A stretch of 64,000 bases of DNA, from NCBI RefSeq assembly GCF_003602275.1, contig NZ_QZVT01000011.1, forward strand, positions 24,767-88,766, read 5' to 3'. Shown in pieces: positions 28,143-37,232 of this stretch. The position numbers and the translations under genes are program-made. The notes beneath the pieces are model-generated. The model was not told where the DNA came from. It saw only the letters and a list, made by a program, of their open reading frames with translations, and made no database searches. Each line of letters begins with the position of its first letter. Position 1 is the first letter of the stretch. The DNA comes from Arthrobacter cheniae (GTDB lineage: Bacteria; Actinomycetota; Actinomycetes; Actinomycetales; Micrococcaceae).

Positions 28143-29096
28143 CTACCGGCTGGCCGCCGTGGTGTAGGCCGCCAGGATGGAGCTACCGAAGTAGGGCCCG
28201 TACATGACGTTCTTCTGCGTGTTGTAGCCGAAGCTGTTTACGGAGTTCTGGGTGCCGCCCGCGCCCGATCCGACGAACCACGGGCCGCCCGAGGAGCCGC
28301 CGGTCATGTCGCAGGGGATGCCCTGCGACTGGGTACCGCCGATGCGGTCGGCCGAGGCCGTGCCGGAGCAGCTGTAGAGTCGCTCGCCGTTGAAGGGCGA
28401 GGCGGCTGGGTATCCGTACGCGGTGTAGCCGAAGTTACGCGCCATGTTGAAGCCGATGCTCGACGCGCCGACGGTGGCCGAGAGCGTCCTGCCGTTCAGG
28501 GTGTTCATGACGGCGAAGGCGCCGTCGTAGTTGATGTCGTTGCGGGACACCCATTCATTGGCTGCATGCAGGGAGCGTGCCGTGAACTTGCCGTAGGGTG
28601 CCGCGCCGTTGTTGTACGCGGGGACGAAGACGAAGTTCGTGACGAAGCCGGTGGAGAGGTCGTACGTGCAGTGGCCTGCCGTCGCCACGGTGCTCTGGTT
28701 CCCGCTCTGGACGGAGTTGCCCGAGCAGACGTAGTTCTGGCCGCCCTGGCTGAAGAAGACCTTGCCGATGTGGGGAACCGCCGTCTGGGCGGTGGCGCGG
28801 GCTTCGACGACGGTCTCCTTCGGGGCCTTCGCCACTGATTCCTGCCCTGCCTTGGGCATGATCGACCGGCCCTCCGCAGCCCATCCGGAGTTTATGGTGT
28901 TGGCCGGCTTCGCGTTCTTCATCCTGTCAGTGGTCCAGTAGGCGTCCAGGGCTACCTGGCTCTCGTTCTGGGTGTGCGACACGGTGCCGGCGGAGGGCGC
29001 CGTAGGTGCCGCCTGGACCGGACCTGCGGCCATCAACGCTGATGCCATCAGGGCCGAAGCGGCGATCATGCCGGCTTTGAGACCTTTAGAGTTCAC
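28143..29096 (-). CDS. Secreted trypsin-like serine protease
   Basis: 317 residues from GTG 29096 (AGGAG upstream). A signal peptide (NSKGLKAGMIAASALMASAL..., likely cut after VQA near residue 29) is followed by a pro-region of about 95 residues and an S1B-like (glutamyl endopeptidase / V8-like) catalytic domain. The triad is visible: His in VATAGHCTYDL, Asp in NDINYDGAFAVMN, Ser in CDMTGGSSGGPW. Pairs of cysteines flank the His and Ser regions and probably form disulfides. An extracellular protease, as common in soil Arthrobacter. Confidence 0.9.
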   Translation of the reverse strand: MNSKGLKAGMIAASALMASALMAAGPVQAAPTAPSAGTVSHTQNESQVALDAYWTTDRMKNAKPANTINSGWAAEGRSIMPKAGQESVAKAPKETVVEARATAQTAVPHIGKVFFSQGGQNYVCSGNSVQSGNQSTVATAGHCTYDLSTGFVTNFVFVPAYNNGAAPYGKFTARSLHAANEWVSRNDINYDGAFAVMNTLNGRTLSATVGASSIGFNMARNFGYTAYGYPAASPFNGERLYSCSGTASADRIGGTQSQGIPCDMTGGSSGGPWFVGSGAGGTQNSVNSFGYNTQKNVMYGPYFGSSILAAYTTAASR

Positions 29097-29189
29097 GAAC
29101 TCCTCTTTCCATGCAGTGGGGCCGGCCTTCGTGGGCTGGTGTCTGGAGTCTGCCCGGACGACGGAGGCCGCGCCAACGAAAAGGACGAC

Positions 29190-29210
29190 TTTGGAAGATT
29201 CTCCTCCAAA
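29190..29210. promoter_or_regulatory. Inverted repeat upstream of the protease gene
   Basis: TTTGGA-N9-TCCAAA, centred about 104 bp before the GTG. Candidate operator for regulated protease expression; no regulator is identifiable here. Confidence 0.35.
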
Positions 29211-29249
29211 AATCACCGCTTGTCTGGACAGGGTGGTCCCGCCATGCAA

Positions 29250-30158
29250 CTATTCCGCGCGAACCCATCCCGTGAAGTGCAAGCGCTGCCGGGCGGCCGA
29301 CCAGCCGACGACGTCGACGCGCTCGTCGTCCGGTGTGCCCCTGTGGAGGAACGACGTTGTCACGGCACCCGGAAGGAGAACGGGGCTCGCGAAGTTGATC
29401 CGCCAGACCAGGGGGCCGGCGGGTGCGGGCACGGCCTCGTCCACCATCCGCGCCGCGAGGTACATGCCGTGTGCGATCGCCGTCTTCATACCGAGCGCCC
29501 TCGCTGTGAGGCCGCTGAGGTGGATGGGGTTCCAGTCTCCCGATACTGCGGCGTACCGCCTGCCCGTGTCGGCGTCGAGCCGCCAGAGGCCCGTCGTCGC
29601 GGGCCTGCTGAAGGCGGGCCGGTCCTTCGGACCCCGCTCACGCGGATCCGGGGTCTCGAGCCGCATGCCGCGGGCGAGGTAGACGGAGCGGCCCGACCAG
29701 ACGCGGATGCCGTCGACGCCGATCTCCGTCACGAGGTCCACCTGCAGTCCTGCCGGATGCGGGCGCAGGCCCTCGCTCCACGACACGACGTCGAGCTTCT
29801 CGAAGGCGCTGACCTGGCGGTCCTGGTGCACCTCATTGCTCAGGTGCACCATACCCAGGAGGGGCAACGGGAAATCCGCCCGGGTGAGGACGCTCATGGC
29901 CACCGGGAAAGCGAGTGTGTGGAGGTAGGCGGAGGGCAGCACATCTCGCGCGGCGGAGCCGAGCAGGTGCTGGAAGCGCGTCAGTCCGCCGAGGTCCACC
30001 GCCACTCCCCCGACCCTGTGCCTCACGGCGGGGAGGACGGACGGCGTCGGTAAAAGCCCCACCTTCCTCCGCACCGCGAGCGCGAGTGCCTGCCGGTAGA
30101 GGCCCGCGAGGCCGGGGACCGTGGTCAGCTCGACCTCGGCGGGAAGCGCCCCGTTCAC
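29250..30158 (-). CDS. MaoC-family (R)-enoyl-CoA hydratase, HtdX-like
   Basis: 302 residues from GTG 30158, double-hotdog. Hydrates enoyl-CoA/ACP to (R)-3-hydroxyacyl thioesters. The C-terminal hotdog carries the hydratase motif YAAVSGDWNPIHLSGLTARA with catalytic Asp and His; the N-terminal hotdog lacks it, as usual. The start overlaps the fabG stop by 4 nt. The order thiolase-fabG-maoC matches M. tuberculosis fadA2 / fabG4 / htdX (Rv0243-Rv0241c), supporting the HtdX assignment. Confidence 0.85.
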   Translation of the reverse strand: MNGALPAEVELTTVPGLAGLYRQALALAVRRKVGLLPTPSVLPAVRHRVGGVAVDLGGLTRFQHLLGSAARDVLPSAYLHTLAFPVAMSVLTRADFPLPLLGMVHLSNEVHQDRQVSAFEKLDVVSWSEGLRPHPAGLQVDLVTEIGVDGIRVWSGRSVYLARGMRLETPDPRERGPKDRPAFSRPATTGLWRLDADTGRRYAAVSGDWNPIHLSGLTARALGMKTAIAHGMYLAARMVDEAVPAPAGPLVWRINFASPVLLPGAVTTSFLHRGTPDDERVDVVGWSAARQRLHFTGWVRAE

Positions 30159-31531
30159 GCGCCCACCAGGTTCTGTCCGCACACCCGGACCACCTGCCCG
30201 TTCACTCCCGCCGCCGCGTCCGAGGCGAGGAACGCGATCGTCTCGGCGACGTCCACGGGAAGGCCGCCCTGCTGCAGGCTGCTGAGGCGACGTGCCACCT
30301 GGCGGGTGAGTGCCGGTATCTTCGCTGTCATATCGGTTTCGATGAACCCGGGTGCCACTGCGTTGATCGTGCGGCCGGCACCGTCGAACACCGCTGCCTG
30401 CGCGCGGACCATACCGATCACACCTGCCTTGGATGCGGCATAGTTGCTCTGGCCGCGGTTTCCCGCGATGCCGCTCGTCGAGGCCAGGCTGACGATCCGC
30501 CCCGTGTCCGAGAAGACCGGGGACGCGAGCACCTGCTCGTTCATCCGCAGCTGTGAGGCGATGTTGACCGCGATCACGGAGTCCCAGCGGGACGCGTCCA
30601 TGTTGGCGAGCAGTTTGTCACGCGTGATACCGGCGTTGTGCACCAGGATGTCCAGGCGGCCGAAGCGCCGGCCCACGTGGTCGAGGATGCGCGCTCCGGC
30701 ATCGGGCTCGGTGATGTCGAGCTGGAGAGCGGTTCCGCCGACACGATTCGCCACCTCCACGAGCTGCTCGCCGGCGGCCGGCACGTCGACGGCGACGATG
30801 CGTGCGCCGTCACGGGCCAGCACCTCCGCGATCTTCGCGCCGATGCCGCGGGCGGCTCCGGTGACCACCGCCGTCTTCCGTGCCAGGGGCTGGTCGGGCA
30901 CGCCTTCGCCGGCCGCCGTCGTCGAGGCCGCCAGGTCGGCGATGCTCTCGGCCGGGGCGGAACGCACCTCGATGAACTGGCCGTCGACGTAGGCGCTCTT
31001 GCCGGAGAGGAGGAAGCGTAGGGCCCCGAGCGTCGTGGGATCGGTCGTCGTCGTGTCTCCGCGAAGGATGATGCCATTCGCGGTTGCACCACCTCGGAGC
31101 TCGTGTGCGACGGATCGGATGGCGCCGTCGATACCCTGTCGGGCGGCCGCCTCGGTGGGACCGGACGCATCCGTGGACGAGCGGAAGACTCCGACGACCC
31201 GCCCTCCGGCCACCAGCATCCGTACCGCCTGCCCGAGTTCGAGCATGGGAGCTGCGAGGTCGGTCGGCCGGGTGGCGCCGTCGAGCACGACGACGGCGGC
31301 GCTCAGCTTCTCACCGGGCAGGACGTGGCGCCGGACCTCGATGTCCCAGCCCAGCAACTCCTCGGCAAGCGCATCCGCTCCCGGGCCGGAGCCGGCTACC
31401 AGCACGGGCTTCGAGGCGAGCACCTCGCCCGGGGTGTACCTCCGCAGCACCGACGGACGCGGCAGGCCGAGGGCCTTGGCGATCCTCGCCGGCAGGGGTG
31501 TGTTGACGAGATCCAGGTACGTGTCGGCCAT
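30155..31531 (-). CDS. High-molecular-weight 3-oxoacyl reductase (FabG4-like)
   Basis: 458 residues from ATG 31531. Two parts: an N-terminal flavodoxin-like, non-catalytic domain (residues 1-215, PVLVAGSGPGADALAEELLG) and a C-terminal SDR domain with the cofactor motif TGAARGIGAKIAE, HNAGITRD, and the Ser-Tyr-Lys triad in LASTSGIAGNRGQSNYAASK. This layout is that of mycobacterial FabG4, which reduces acyl-CoA rather than only acyl-ACP. Its ATG overlaps the thiolase stop (TGATG) and its stop overlaps maoC. Confidence 0.9.
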   Translation of the reverse strand: MADTYLDLVNTPLPARIAKALGLPRPSVLRRYTPGEVLASKPVLVAGSGPGADALAEELLGWDIEVRRHVLPGEKLSAAVVVLDGATRPTDLAAPMLELGQAVRMLVAGGRVVGVFRSSTDASGPTEAAARQGIDGAIRSVAHELRGGATANGIILRGDTTTTDPTTLGALRFLLSGKSAYVDGQFIEVRSAPAESIADLAASTTAAGEGVPDQPLARKTAVVTGAARGIGAKIAEVLARDGARIVAVDVPAAGEQLVEVANRVGGTALQLDITEPDAGARILDHVGRRFGRLDILVHNAGITRDKLLANMDASRWDSVIAVNIASQLRMNEQVLASPVFSDTGRIVSLASTSGIAGNRGQSNYAASKAGVIGMVRAQAAVFDGAGRTINAVAPGFIETDMTAKIPALTRQVARRLSSLQQGGLPVDVAETIAFLASDAAAGVNGQVVRVCGQNLVGA

Positions 31532-32847
31532 CAGTTCCTCGCCTCGAGGATCGCGACGACGCCCTGGCCGCCTGCGGCGCAGATGGAGATGAGGCCTCGT
31601 CCGCCCTGCTCCGAGAGTGTCTTGGCGAGCGACGCGACTATGCGGCCGCCGGTCGCGGCGAAGGGGTGCCCGGCCGCGAGCGAGGAACCGTGGACGTTGA
31701 GCCTGGAGCGGTCGATGCTGCCGAGCGCGCCGTCGAGTCCGAGGACGCGCTTGCAGTAGTCCTCGTCCTCCCACGCGGCCAGGGCGCTGAGGACCGTCCC
31801 GGCGAAGGCCTCGTGGATCTCGAAGAAGTCGAAGTCGTCGAGGGTGAGCCCGTTGCGCTCCAGCAGGCGGGGCACGGCGTGCACGCCTCCCATGAGCAGT
31901 CCCTCCTCGCCATGGACGAAGTCCACCGCCGCCGCTTCGGCGTCGACGATATTCGCAAGCATCGGCAGGTTGTTGGCCGTCGCGTATTCCTCACTGCCGA
32001 GCAGGACGAGGGCGGCGCCGTCGGTCAGGGGGGTCGAGTTGCCGGCGGTCATCGTCGCCGGGGTGTCGAGTCCCTTGCCGAAGACGGGCTTGAGCGTTGC
32101 CAGCTTTTCCAGCGAGGTGTCCGCGCGGAGGTTGGCATCCCTGGTCAGGCCGCGGTATGGAGTCATGAGGTCGGAGAAGAAACCGCGCTCGTACGCAGCA
32201 GCGAGGTTGTGGTGGCTGCGGTAGGCGAGTTCGTCCTGGGCCTCACGGGTGATCTTCCAGGCCGCGGTGGTGATGGCCTGGTGCTCACCCATGGAGAGGC
32301 CAGTCCGCGGTTCACCGGTGCCTGGCGCGTTCGGCGAGAGATCCTTCGGGCGGAGCGTGCTGAGGATCCGGAGCTTCTGTGGCGTGGTCTTCGCGCGCGA
32401 GAGGTCGAGCAGCACGCGGCGCAGGCCCTCGCTGACGGCGATGGGTGCGTCGGAGGCGGAGTCGACACCCCCGGCGATGCCGGACTCGATCTGCCCGAGC
32501 TTGATCTTGTTGGACAGTCCCACCACGGTCTCGAGTCCGGTGGCGCAGGCCTGCTGCAGGTCGTAGGCGGGCGTCTGCGGCGAGAGCGCCGAACCGAGGA
32601 CGGCCTCGCGCGTCAGGTTGAAGTCGCGGGAGTGCTTCAGGACAGCACCTGCGGCAACCTCCCCGATGCGCTCGCCCTGCAGACCGAACCGGGCCACGAG
32701 CCCATCGAGCGCCGCGATGAGCATGTCCTTGTTGGAGGAGTAGGCGTACGCACCGCCAGCGCGGGCGAAGGGGATGCGGTTACCGCCGATGACGACTGCC
32801 GTGCGGGGTGACTGGGCAGCGTTCTGCGCCCCGGCCTGATCTGCCAT
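31531..32847 (-). CDS. Acetyl-CoA acyltransferase (thiolase, FadA2/FadI-like)
   Basis: 438 residues from ATG 32847 (AGGAG 9 nt upstream). Thiolytic cleavage of 3-ketoacyl-CoA. Catalytic residues are visible: nucleophile Cys in LQQACATGLETVV, the His of EIHEAFAGTVL, the GHPFAATGGR loop and the second Cys in LISICAAGGQGV. Length and N-terminus (GGNRIPFARAGGAYAY) fit FadI. First gene of the minus-strand operon, divergent from the TetR gene across 64 bp containing an inverted repeat. Confidence 0.92.
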   Translation of the reverse strand: MADQAGAQNAAQSPRTAVVIGGNRIPFARAGGAYAYSSNKDMLIAALDGLVARFGLQGERIGEVAAGAVLKHSRDFNLTREAVLGSALSPQTPAYDLQQACATGLETVVGLSNKIKLGQIESGIAGGVDSASDAPIAVSEGLRRVLLDLSRAKTTPQKLRILSTLRPKDLSPNAPGTGEPRTGLSMGEHQAITTAAWKITREAQDELAYRSHHNLAAAYERGFFSDLMTPYRGLTRDANLRADTSLEKLATLKPVFGKGLDTPATMTAGNSTPLTDGAALVLLGSEEYATANNLPMLANIVDAEAAAVDFVHGEEGLLMGGVHAVPRLLERNGLTLDDFDFFEIHEAFAGTVLSALAAWEDEDYCKRVLGLDGALGSIDRSRLNVHGSSLAAGHPFAATGGRIVASLAKTLSEQGGRGLISICAAGGQGVVAILEARN

Positions 32848-32880
32848 GGAAAAGCTCCTGATGCGAGTGGGTGGATTACC

Positions 32881-32911
32881 GATACCTAGCGTACCTGATA
32901 CGGTTGGTATC
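32881..32911. promoter_or_regulatory. Candidate TetR operator between thiolase and tetR
   Basis: GATACC (32881-32886) and GGTATC (32906-32911) form a spaced inverted repeat in the 64-bp divergent intergenic region, with related GTACC and GATAC elements inside. The TACGGT -10 box of tetR (32899-32904) lies between the arms. A regulator bound here would shut off tetR and probably the thiolase operon. Confidence 0.5.
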
Positions 32912-33709
32912 ATGAAGCTTGCCTCCGCTCTCAAGAGCGCCTCAGCCAAGGCGTCCGACGCCGTTTCATCGGCTCCGGACGGCCGGTTCAGCCGCTGGGA
33001 GGAGCATCGCGCGCAGAGACGCCGCGAGCTGATCAAGGCCGCGAGAAGGGCGATCGACGCACTCGGCCCCGGGGCGTCGATGGAGGACATCGCTGCAGCC
33101 GCCGACACGTCGAAATCGGTCTACTACCGCTACTTCGGCGACAAGACCGGCCTGCAGCGCGCGGTGGCCGAGGTGGTCATCAGCCAGATGCAGCAAAAGG
33201 TCCTCGAAGCTGCGAGGGCAGCCACCACGCCTCGGGAGGGCCTGTGCTCCATGGTCCTCGCCTACCTGCAGATGGCACGGACCTCACCGAACGTCTACGC
33301 CTTCGTGACCCGGGTCGGCATCGCGGAGTCGACCACGAACGATGACGGTGGCCAGGACACCCTCGCCCACTTCCTCGCCGCGGTCACCGAGATGGTGTCC
33401 CGACCCATGCGCGCCTACCTCCTCTCCCCCGATCGGCCGAGCGGTCCCGACGACGCCGCTCCCGAGTACTGGCCTGCCGCAGCCATCGGCATGGTGAGGG
33501 CAGCGGGTGAGCACTGGCTCTCGACCGCCGATGGACCCGACAAGCCCACCGAGGGTCAGATGGCCCGCCACATCACGGGCTGGCTCTTCGACGGCGTCAG
33601 CAGGTACGAGGCGTTCGTGCCGCTGGACACCGCAAACCCACCCGTCGTCCCGGCTTCCACTCCCGCTTCCTCCCTCGACACCCGCCCACCAGCGAAGGAC
33701 ACGCCATGA
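32912..33709 (+). CDS. TetR family regulator of the acyl-CoA cluster
   Basis: 265 residues from ATG 32912, 7 nt after TACGGT (leaderless). A classical N-terminal HTH occurs after a 35-residue extension: RRRELIKAARRAIDALG, then SMEDIAAAADTSKSVYYRYF with the recognition helix. The C-terminal ligand domain is helical. Genome position (divergent from thiolase-fabG-maoC and overlapping the acyl-CoA oxidase by 4 nt) suggests control of fatty acid breakdown with an acyl-CoA effector; this is inference. Confidence 0.85.
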   Translation: MKLASALKSASAKASDAVSSAPDGRFSRWEEHRAQRRRELIKAARRAIDALGPGASMEDIAAAADTSKSVYYRYFGDKTGLQRAVAEVVISQMQQKVLEAARAATTPREGLCSMVLAYLQMARTSPNVYAFVTRVGIAESTTNDDGGQDTLAHFLAAVTEMVSRPMRAYLLSPDRPSGPDDAAPEYWPAAAIGMVRAAGEHWLSTADGPDKPTEGQMARHITGWLFDGVSRYEAFVPLDTANPPVVPASTPASSLDTRPPAKDTP

Positions 33710-35820
33710 CCCAGATCATCTCCAGACCGCAGCAGATCCCCGCCACCGCAGACATCAGGGACGACGAGCAGGCTACGGTCGACACCGCGGCACTCGGCGA
33801 GTTGCTCCTTGGCAGATGGGCGCACGTGCGCCGTGTCGCCCGTGAGCTCGCCGGCCGCCCGGAGGTCCACAAGATCGAGGGCCTCACGCACCACGATCAC
33901 CGCCTCCGTTGCCTGGACCAGCTCCACTACCTCGTGGAGCAGCAAGCCGTGCACCGGGCCTTCCCCAAGGCCTTCGGCGGCAACGACGACCACGGCGGCA
34001 ACGTCGCAGGCTTCGAGGAGCTCGTCGTCGCCGATCCCTCGCTGCAGATCAAGGCAGGCGTGCAGTGGGGCCTCTTCGGCTCCGCCGTCATGCACCTCGG
34101 CACCGAGAAGCACCACGAGGCATGGCTGCCCGGAATCATGAACATGGAAATCCCCGGGTGCTTCGCGATGACCGAGACCGGTCATGGCAGCGACGTCGCG
34201 AGCATCGCCACGACCGCCACCTACGACGCCGCTACGGACGAGTTCGTCATCAATACGCCGTTCCGCGCAGCGTGGAAGGACTACATCGGCAACGGAGCCA
34301 TCGACGGGCGCGCCGCCGTCGTCTTCGCGCAGCTGATCACCAACGGCGTGAACCACGGCGTGCACGGGATCTATGTCGAGCTCCGCAACGAGGACGGCTC
34401 CTTCACTCCGGGCGTGGGGGGCGAGGATGACGGCATCAAGGGTGGCCTCAACGGCATCGACAACGGTCGGCTGCACTTCACGGACGTCCGGGTCCCCCGG
34501 ACGAACCTGCTCAACCGCTACGGCGACGTCGCCGAGGACGGCACCTACACCTCGTCCATCGCCTCCCCCGGCCGCCGGTTCTTCACGATGCTCGGAACCC
34601 TGGTGCAGGGCCGCGTCTCGCTCGACGGTGCCGCCGTGGCCGCGAGCAAGCTCGCACTGACCGCGGCGATCACCTACTCGACCCAGCGGCGCCAGTTCAA
34701 TGCCTCCTCGGATCTGAGGGAAGAGGTGCTGATGGACTACCAGCGGCACCAACGCCGGCTCCTGCCCCGCCTCGCGGCGACCTACGCCGCCTCCTTCGCG
34801 CACGAGGAACTCCTCGAGAAGTTCGACGACGTCTTCTCCGGCGGACACGACACCGACGAGGACCGCCAGGACCTCGAGACCCTTGCCGCGGCACTCAAGC
34901 CACTGAGCACCTGGCTGGCGCTCGACACGCTGCAGGAGTGCAGGGAGGCCACCGGCGGCCAAGGCTTCCTCATCGAGAACCGCTTCGCGTCGCTGCGCGC
35001 CGACCTCGACGTGTACGTGACCTTCGAGGGCGACAACAACGTCCTGCTGCAACTCGTGGCGAAGCGCCTCCTGACCGACTACGCCAAGGAGTTCAAGGGC
35101 GTCGATTTCGGAGTCCTCGCCCGCTACGCCGTCTCGCAGGCTGCGGGGAGGACCCTGCACCGCTCCGGACTCCGGCGGGTCGCCCAGACCGTCGCGGACA
35201 CCGGATCCGGCAAGAAGTCGGCGATCGCCATGCGCGACGAGGCTACCCAGCACGAACTGCTCACCGACCGGGTGCAGACGCGCGTGGCCGAACTCGCGGG
35301 CGTGCTGCGCGGGGCCAGGGGCAAGTCCCAGGAGAAGTCAGCGGCGCTCTTCAACGAGCACCAGAACGAGCTCATCGAGGTGGCGCACGCCCACGCGGAG
35401 CTCCTCCAGTGGGAGGCATTCACGCGCGGCCTGAAGAAGATCGAGGATCCGGGGACACGTGAGGTCGTCACGCGACTCCGCGACCTGTTCGGCCTGTGCC
35501 TGATCGAGAAGGACCTGGCCTGGTTCCTCATGAACGGCCGCCTGTCCTCGCAGCGCGCACGGACGCTCGACGGTTACATCAACCGGCTGCTCGCAAAGAT
35601 CCGCCCCCACGCCCTGGATCTCGTGGAGGCCTTCGGCTACGGCCAGGAGCACTTGCGGTCGACAATCGCCACCGGGGTCGAGGACCAGCGCCAGCAGGAA
35701 GCGGCCGAGTACATGCGCCGCCGTCGTGCCAGTGGAGACGCACCCATCGACGAGAAGACACTCCTGGCCCGCGTCGCCAAGGAGAAGAAAGCGAAGAAAG
35801 CCGCCCGTGCCAGGCGCTGA
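33706..35820 (+). CDS. Acyl-CoA oxidase/dehydrogenase, long form
   Basis: 704 residues. First oxidative step of beta-oxidation. The length and sequence of the middle match peroxisomal-type acyl-CoA oxidases more than short dehydrogenases: GCFAMTETGHGSDVASIATT, FRAAWKDYIGNGAIDGRAA, KGGLNGIDNGRLHFTDVRVP and NLLNRYGDVAEDGTY. FAD-binding C-terminal helices include ATGGQGFLIENRFASLRADL and VTFEGDNNVLLQLVAKRLL. The very basic C-terminus ends KKAKKAARARR. ATGA overlap with tetR indicates co-transcription. Confidence 0.88.
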   Translation: MTQIISRPQQIPATADIRDDEQATVDTAALGELLLGRWAHVRRVARELAGRPEVHKIEGLTHHDHRLRCLDQLHYLVEQQAVHRAFPKAFGGNDDHGGNVAGFEELVVADPSLQIKAGVQWGLFGSAVMHLGTEKHHEAWLPGIMNMEIPGCFAMTETGHGSDVASIATTATYDAATDEFVINTPFRAAWKDYIGNGAIDGRAAVVFAQLITNGVNHGVHGIYVELRNEDGSFTPGVGGEDDGIKGGLNGIDNGRLHFTDVRVPRTNLLNRYGDVAEDGTYTSSIASPGRRFFTMLGTLVQGRVSLDGAAVAASKLALTAAITYSTQRRQFNASSDLREEVLMDYQRHQRRLLPRLAATYAASFAHEELLEKFDDVFSGGHDTDEDRQDLETLAAALKPLSTWLALDTLQECREATGGQGFLIENRFASLRADLDVYVTFEGDNNVLLQLVAKRLLTDYAKEFKGVDFGVLARYAVSQAAGRTLHRSGLRRVAQTVADTGSGKKSAIAMRDEATQHELLTDRVQTRVAELAGVLRGARGKSQEKSAALFNEHQNELIEVAHAHAELLQWEAFTRGLKKIEDPGTREVVTRLRDLFGLCLIEKDLAWFLMNGRLSSQRARTLDGYINRLLAKIRPHALDLVEAFGYGQEHLRSTIATGVEDQRQQEAAEYMRRRRASGDAPIDEKTLLARVAKEKKAKKAARARR

Positions 35821-35904
35821 CACCGGCAGCCGGTGGAGTCCCTCGAGAGGATGCCGAAGCGTCGAGGTGTTCCGAGCGGCAAGGTAGTCGGAGCGGCAGG
35901 GCCG

Positions 35905-37098
35905 TCAGAGGACGCTGCGATACACGTCGAGGGTCGTCTCCGCGATGGATCCCCAGTCGAAGTGGCGCTCTGCCCGCTCGCGGCCGGCTGCGCCCATGGC
36001 TGCTGCCCTCTGTGGATCGCCGAGCAGCACGTTCAGTGCGGCCGCGAAGTCGGTGACGAATGCCTCCGGGTCCAGCGGGGTCCCGGTGCCGTCCTGCACC
36101 TGCTCGAGGGGTACGAGGGTGCCGGTCACGCCGTCGTCGATGACCTCCGGGATCCCGCCGGTTGCCGAGGCGACGACGGCGGCCCCGCACGCCATGGCTT
36201 CGAGGTTGACGATGCCGAGGGGTTCGTAGATGGAGGGGCAGGCGAAGACGGTCGCGTGGCTCAGGATCTGGATGACCTCACGCCGGGGCAGCATCTTCTC
36301 GATGAGGATGACGGAGCCGCGCCGCTCCCGCAGGTTCGCGATGAGCACCTCGGTCTCAGCTGCCAGCTCCGGGGTATCGGCGGCGCCGAGGCAGAGGACG
36401 AGCTGCACGTCGGCCGGAAGGTGGGCCGCTGCACGCAGGAGGTAGGGAACGCCCTTCTGCCGGGTGTTGCGACCGACGAACACCACGCTCGGCCGGTCGG
36501 GGTCGATCCCGTGGGCGAGGAGGGCGTCGTCCCCCGCATCACGGGACCACTGGGCGACGTCGATGCCGTTGTGCACCACGTGCACCTTGCCGGGGTCGAC
36601 GTCGGGGTAGCTGCGGAGTATGTCCGCCCGCATGCCGGCAGACACCGCGATGACGGCGGCCGCGGCCTCGTAGGACGTCTTCTCCACCCAGGAGGACACC
36701 GCATATCCGCCGCCGAGCTGCTCGGCCTTCCACGGGCGGAGGGGCTCCAGGCTGTGGGCGCTCAGTACGTGCGGGATGCCGTGCAGGAGCGATGCGAGGT
36801 GGCCGGCCATGTTGGCATACCAGGTGTGGGAGTGCACGAGGTCGGCGCCCCCGATGGCCGACAGCATCTGCAGGTCGGTCCCGAGTGTCTGCACGGCGGC
36901 GTTGGCTACGGACAGGCCCTCGGGAACTCCGTACGAGAGCACCGAGGCGCCGTGGTAGTCCTCCGGACGGGGCTTGCCGAACGCATGGACCCGGAGGTCC
37001 ACCTGTGGCGCGAGGACTCTGCTGAGCTCCGCTACATGCACCCCCGCGCCACCATAGATCTCGGGCGGGAACTCCTTGGTCACAATGTCTACTCGCAC
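35905..37098 (-). CDS. glgM: GT4 glycogen/maltose-1-phosphate synthase (GlgM/GlgA type)
   Basis: 397 residues, GTG start 6 nt after TACGTT (leaderless). GT-B fold: KEFPPEIYGGAGVHVAEL donor loop, HSHTWYANMAGHLA, FVGRNTRQKGVPYLLRA, and SIYEPLGIVNLEAMACGAAV with the E-x7-E motif. Bacterial annotations call this family glycogen synthase. The mycobacterial orthologue Rv1212c makes maltose-1-phosphate from ADP-glucose and glucose-1-phosphate, and is likewise divergent from glgC, so GlgM is the better inference. No glgE or glgB appears in the window. Confidence 0.88.
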   Translation of the reverse strand: MRVDIVTKEFPPEIYGGAGVHVAELSRVLAPQVDLRVHAFGKPRPEDYHGASVLSYGVPEGLSVANAAVQTLGTDLQMLSAIGGADLVHSHTWYANMAGHLASLLHGIPHVLSAHSLEPLRPWKAEQLGGGYAVSSWVEKTSYEAAAAVIAVSAGMRADILRSYPDVDPGKVHVVHNGIDVAQWSRDAGDDALLAHGIDPDRPSVVFVGRNTRQKGVPYLLRAAAHLPADVQLVLCLGAADTPELAAETEVLIANLRERRGSVILIEKMLPRREVIQILSHATVFACPSIYEPLGIVNLEAMACGAAVVASATGGIPEVIDDGVTGTLVPLEQVQDGTGTPLDPEAFVTDFAAALNVLLGDPQRAAAMGAAGRERAERHFDWGSIAETTLDVYRSVL

Positions 37099-37232
37099 TC
37101 ACCCAACGTAGTGCAGTGCGTCGGAGTCCTCTAGTGTGAAGTGACCGGAAGGGTTCCGGGACGGGTAGACCTACGCTTGATCGACCACCGGTCGTGGACG
37201 CAGAACACTCAAAGAAGAGCGGGGGGTCAGAA

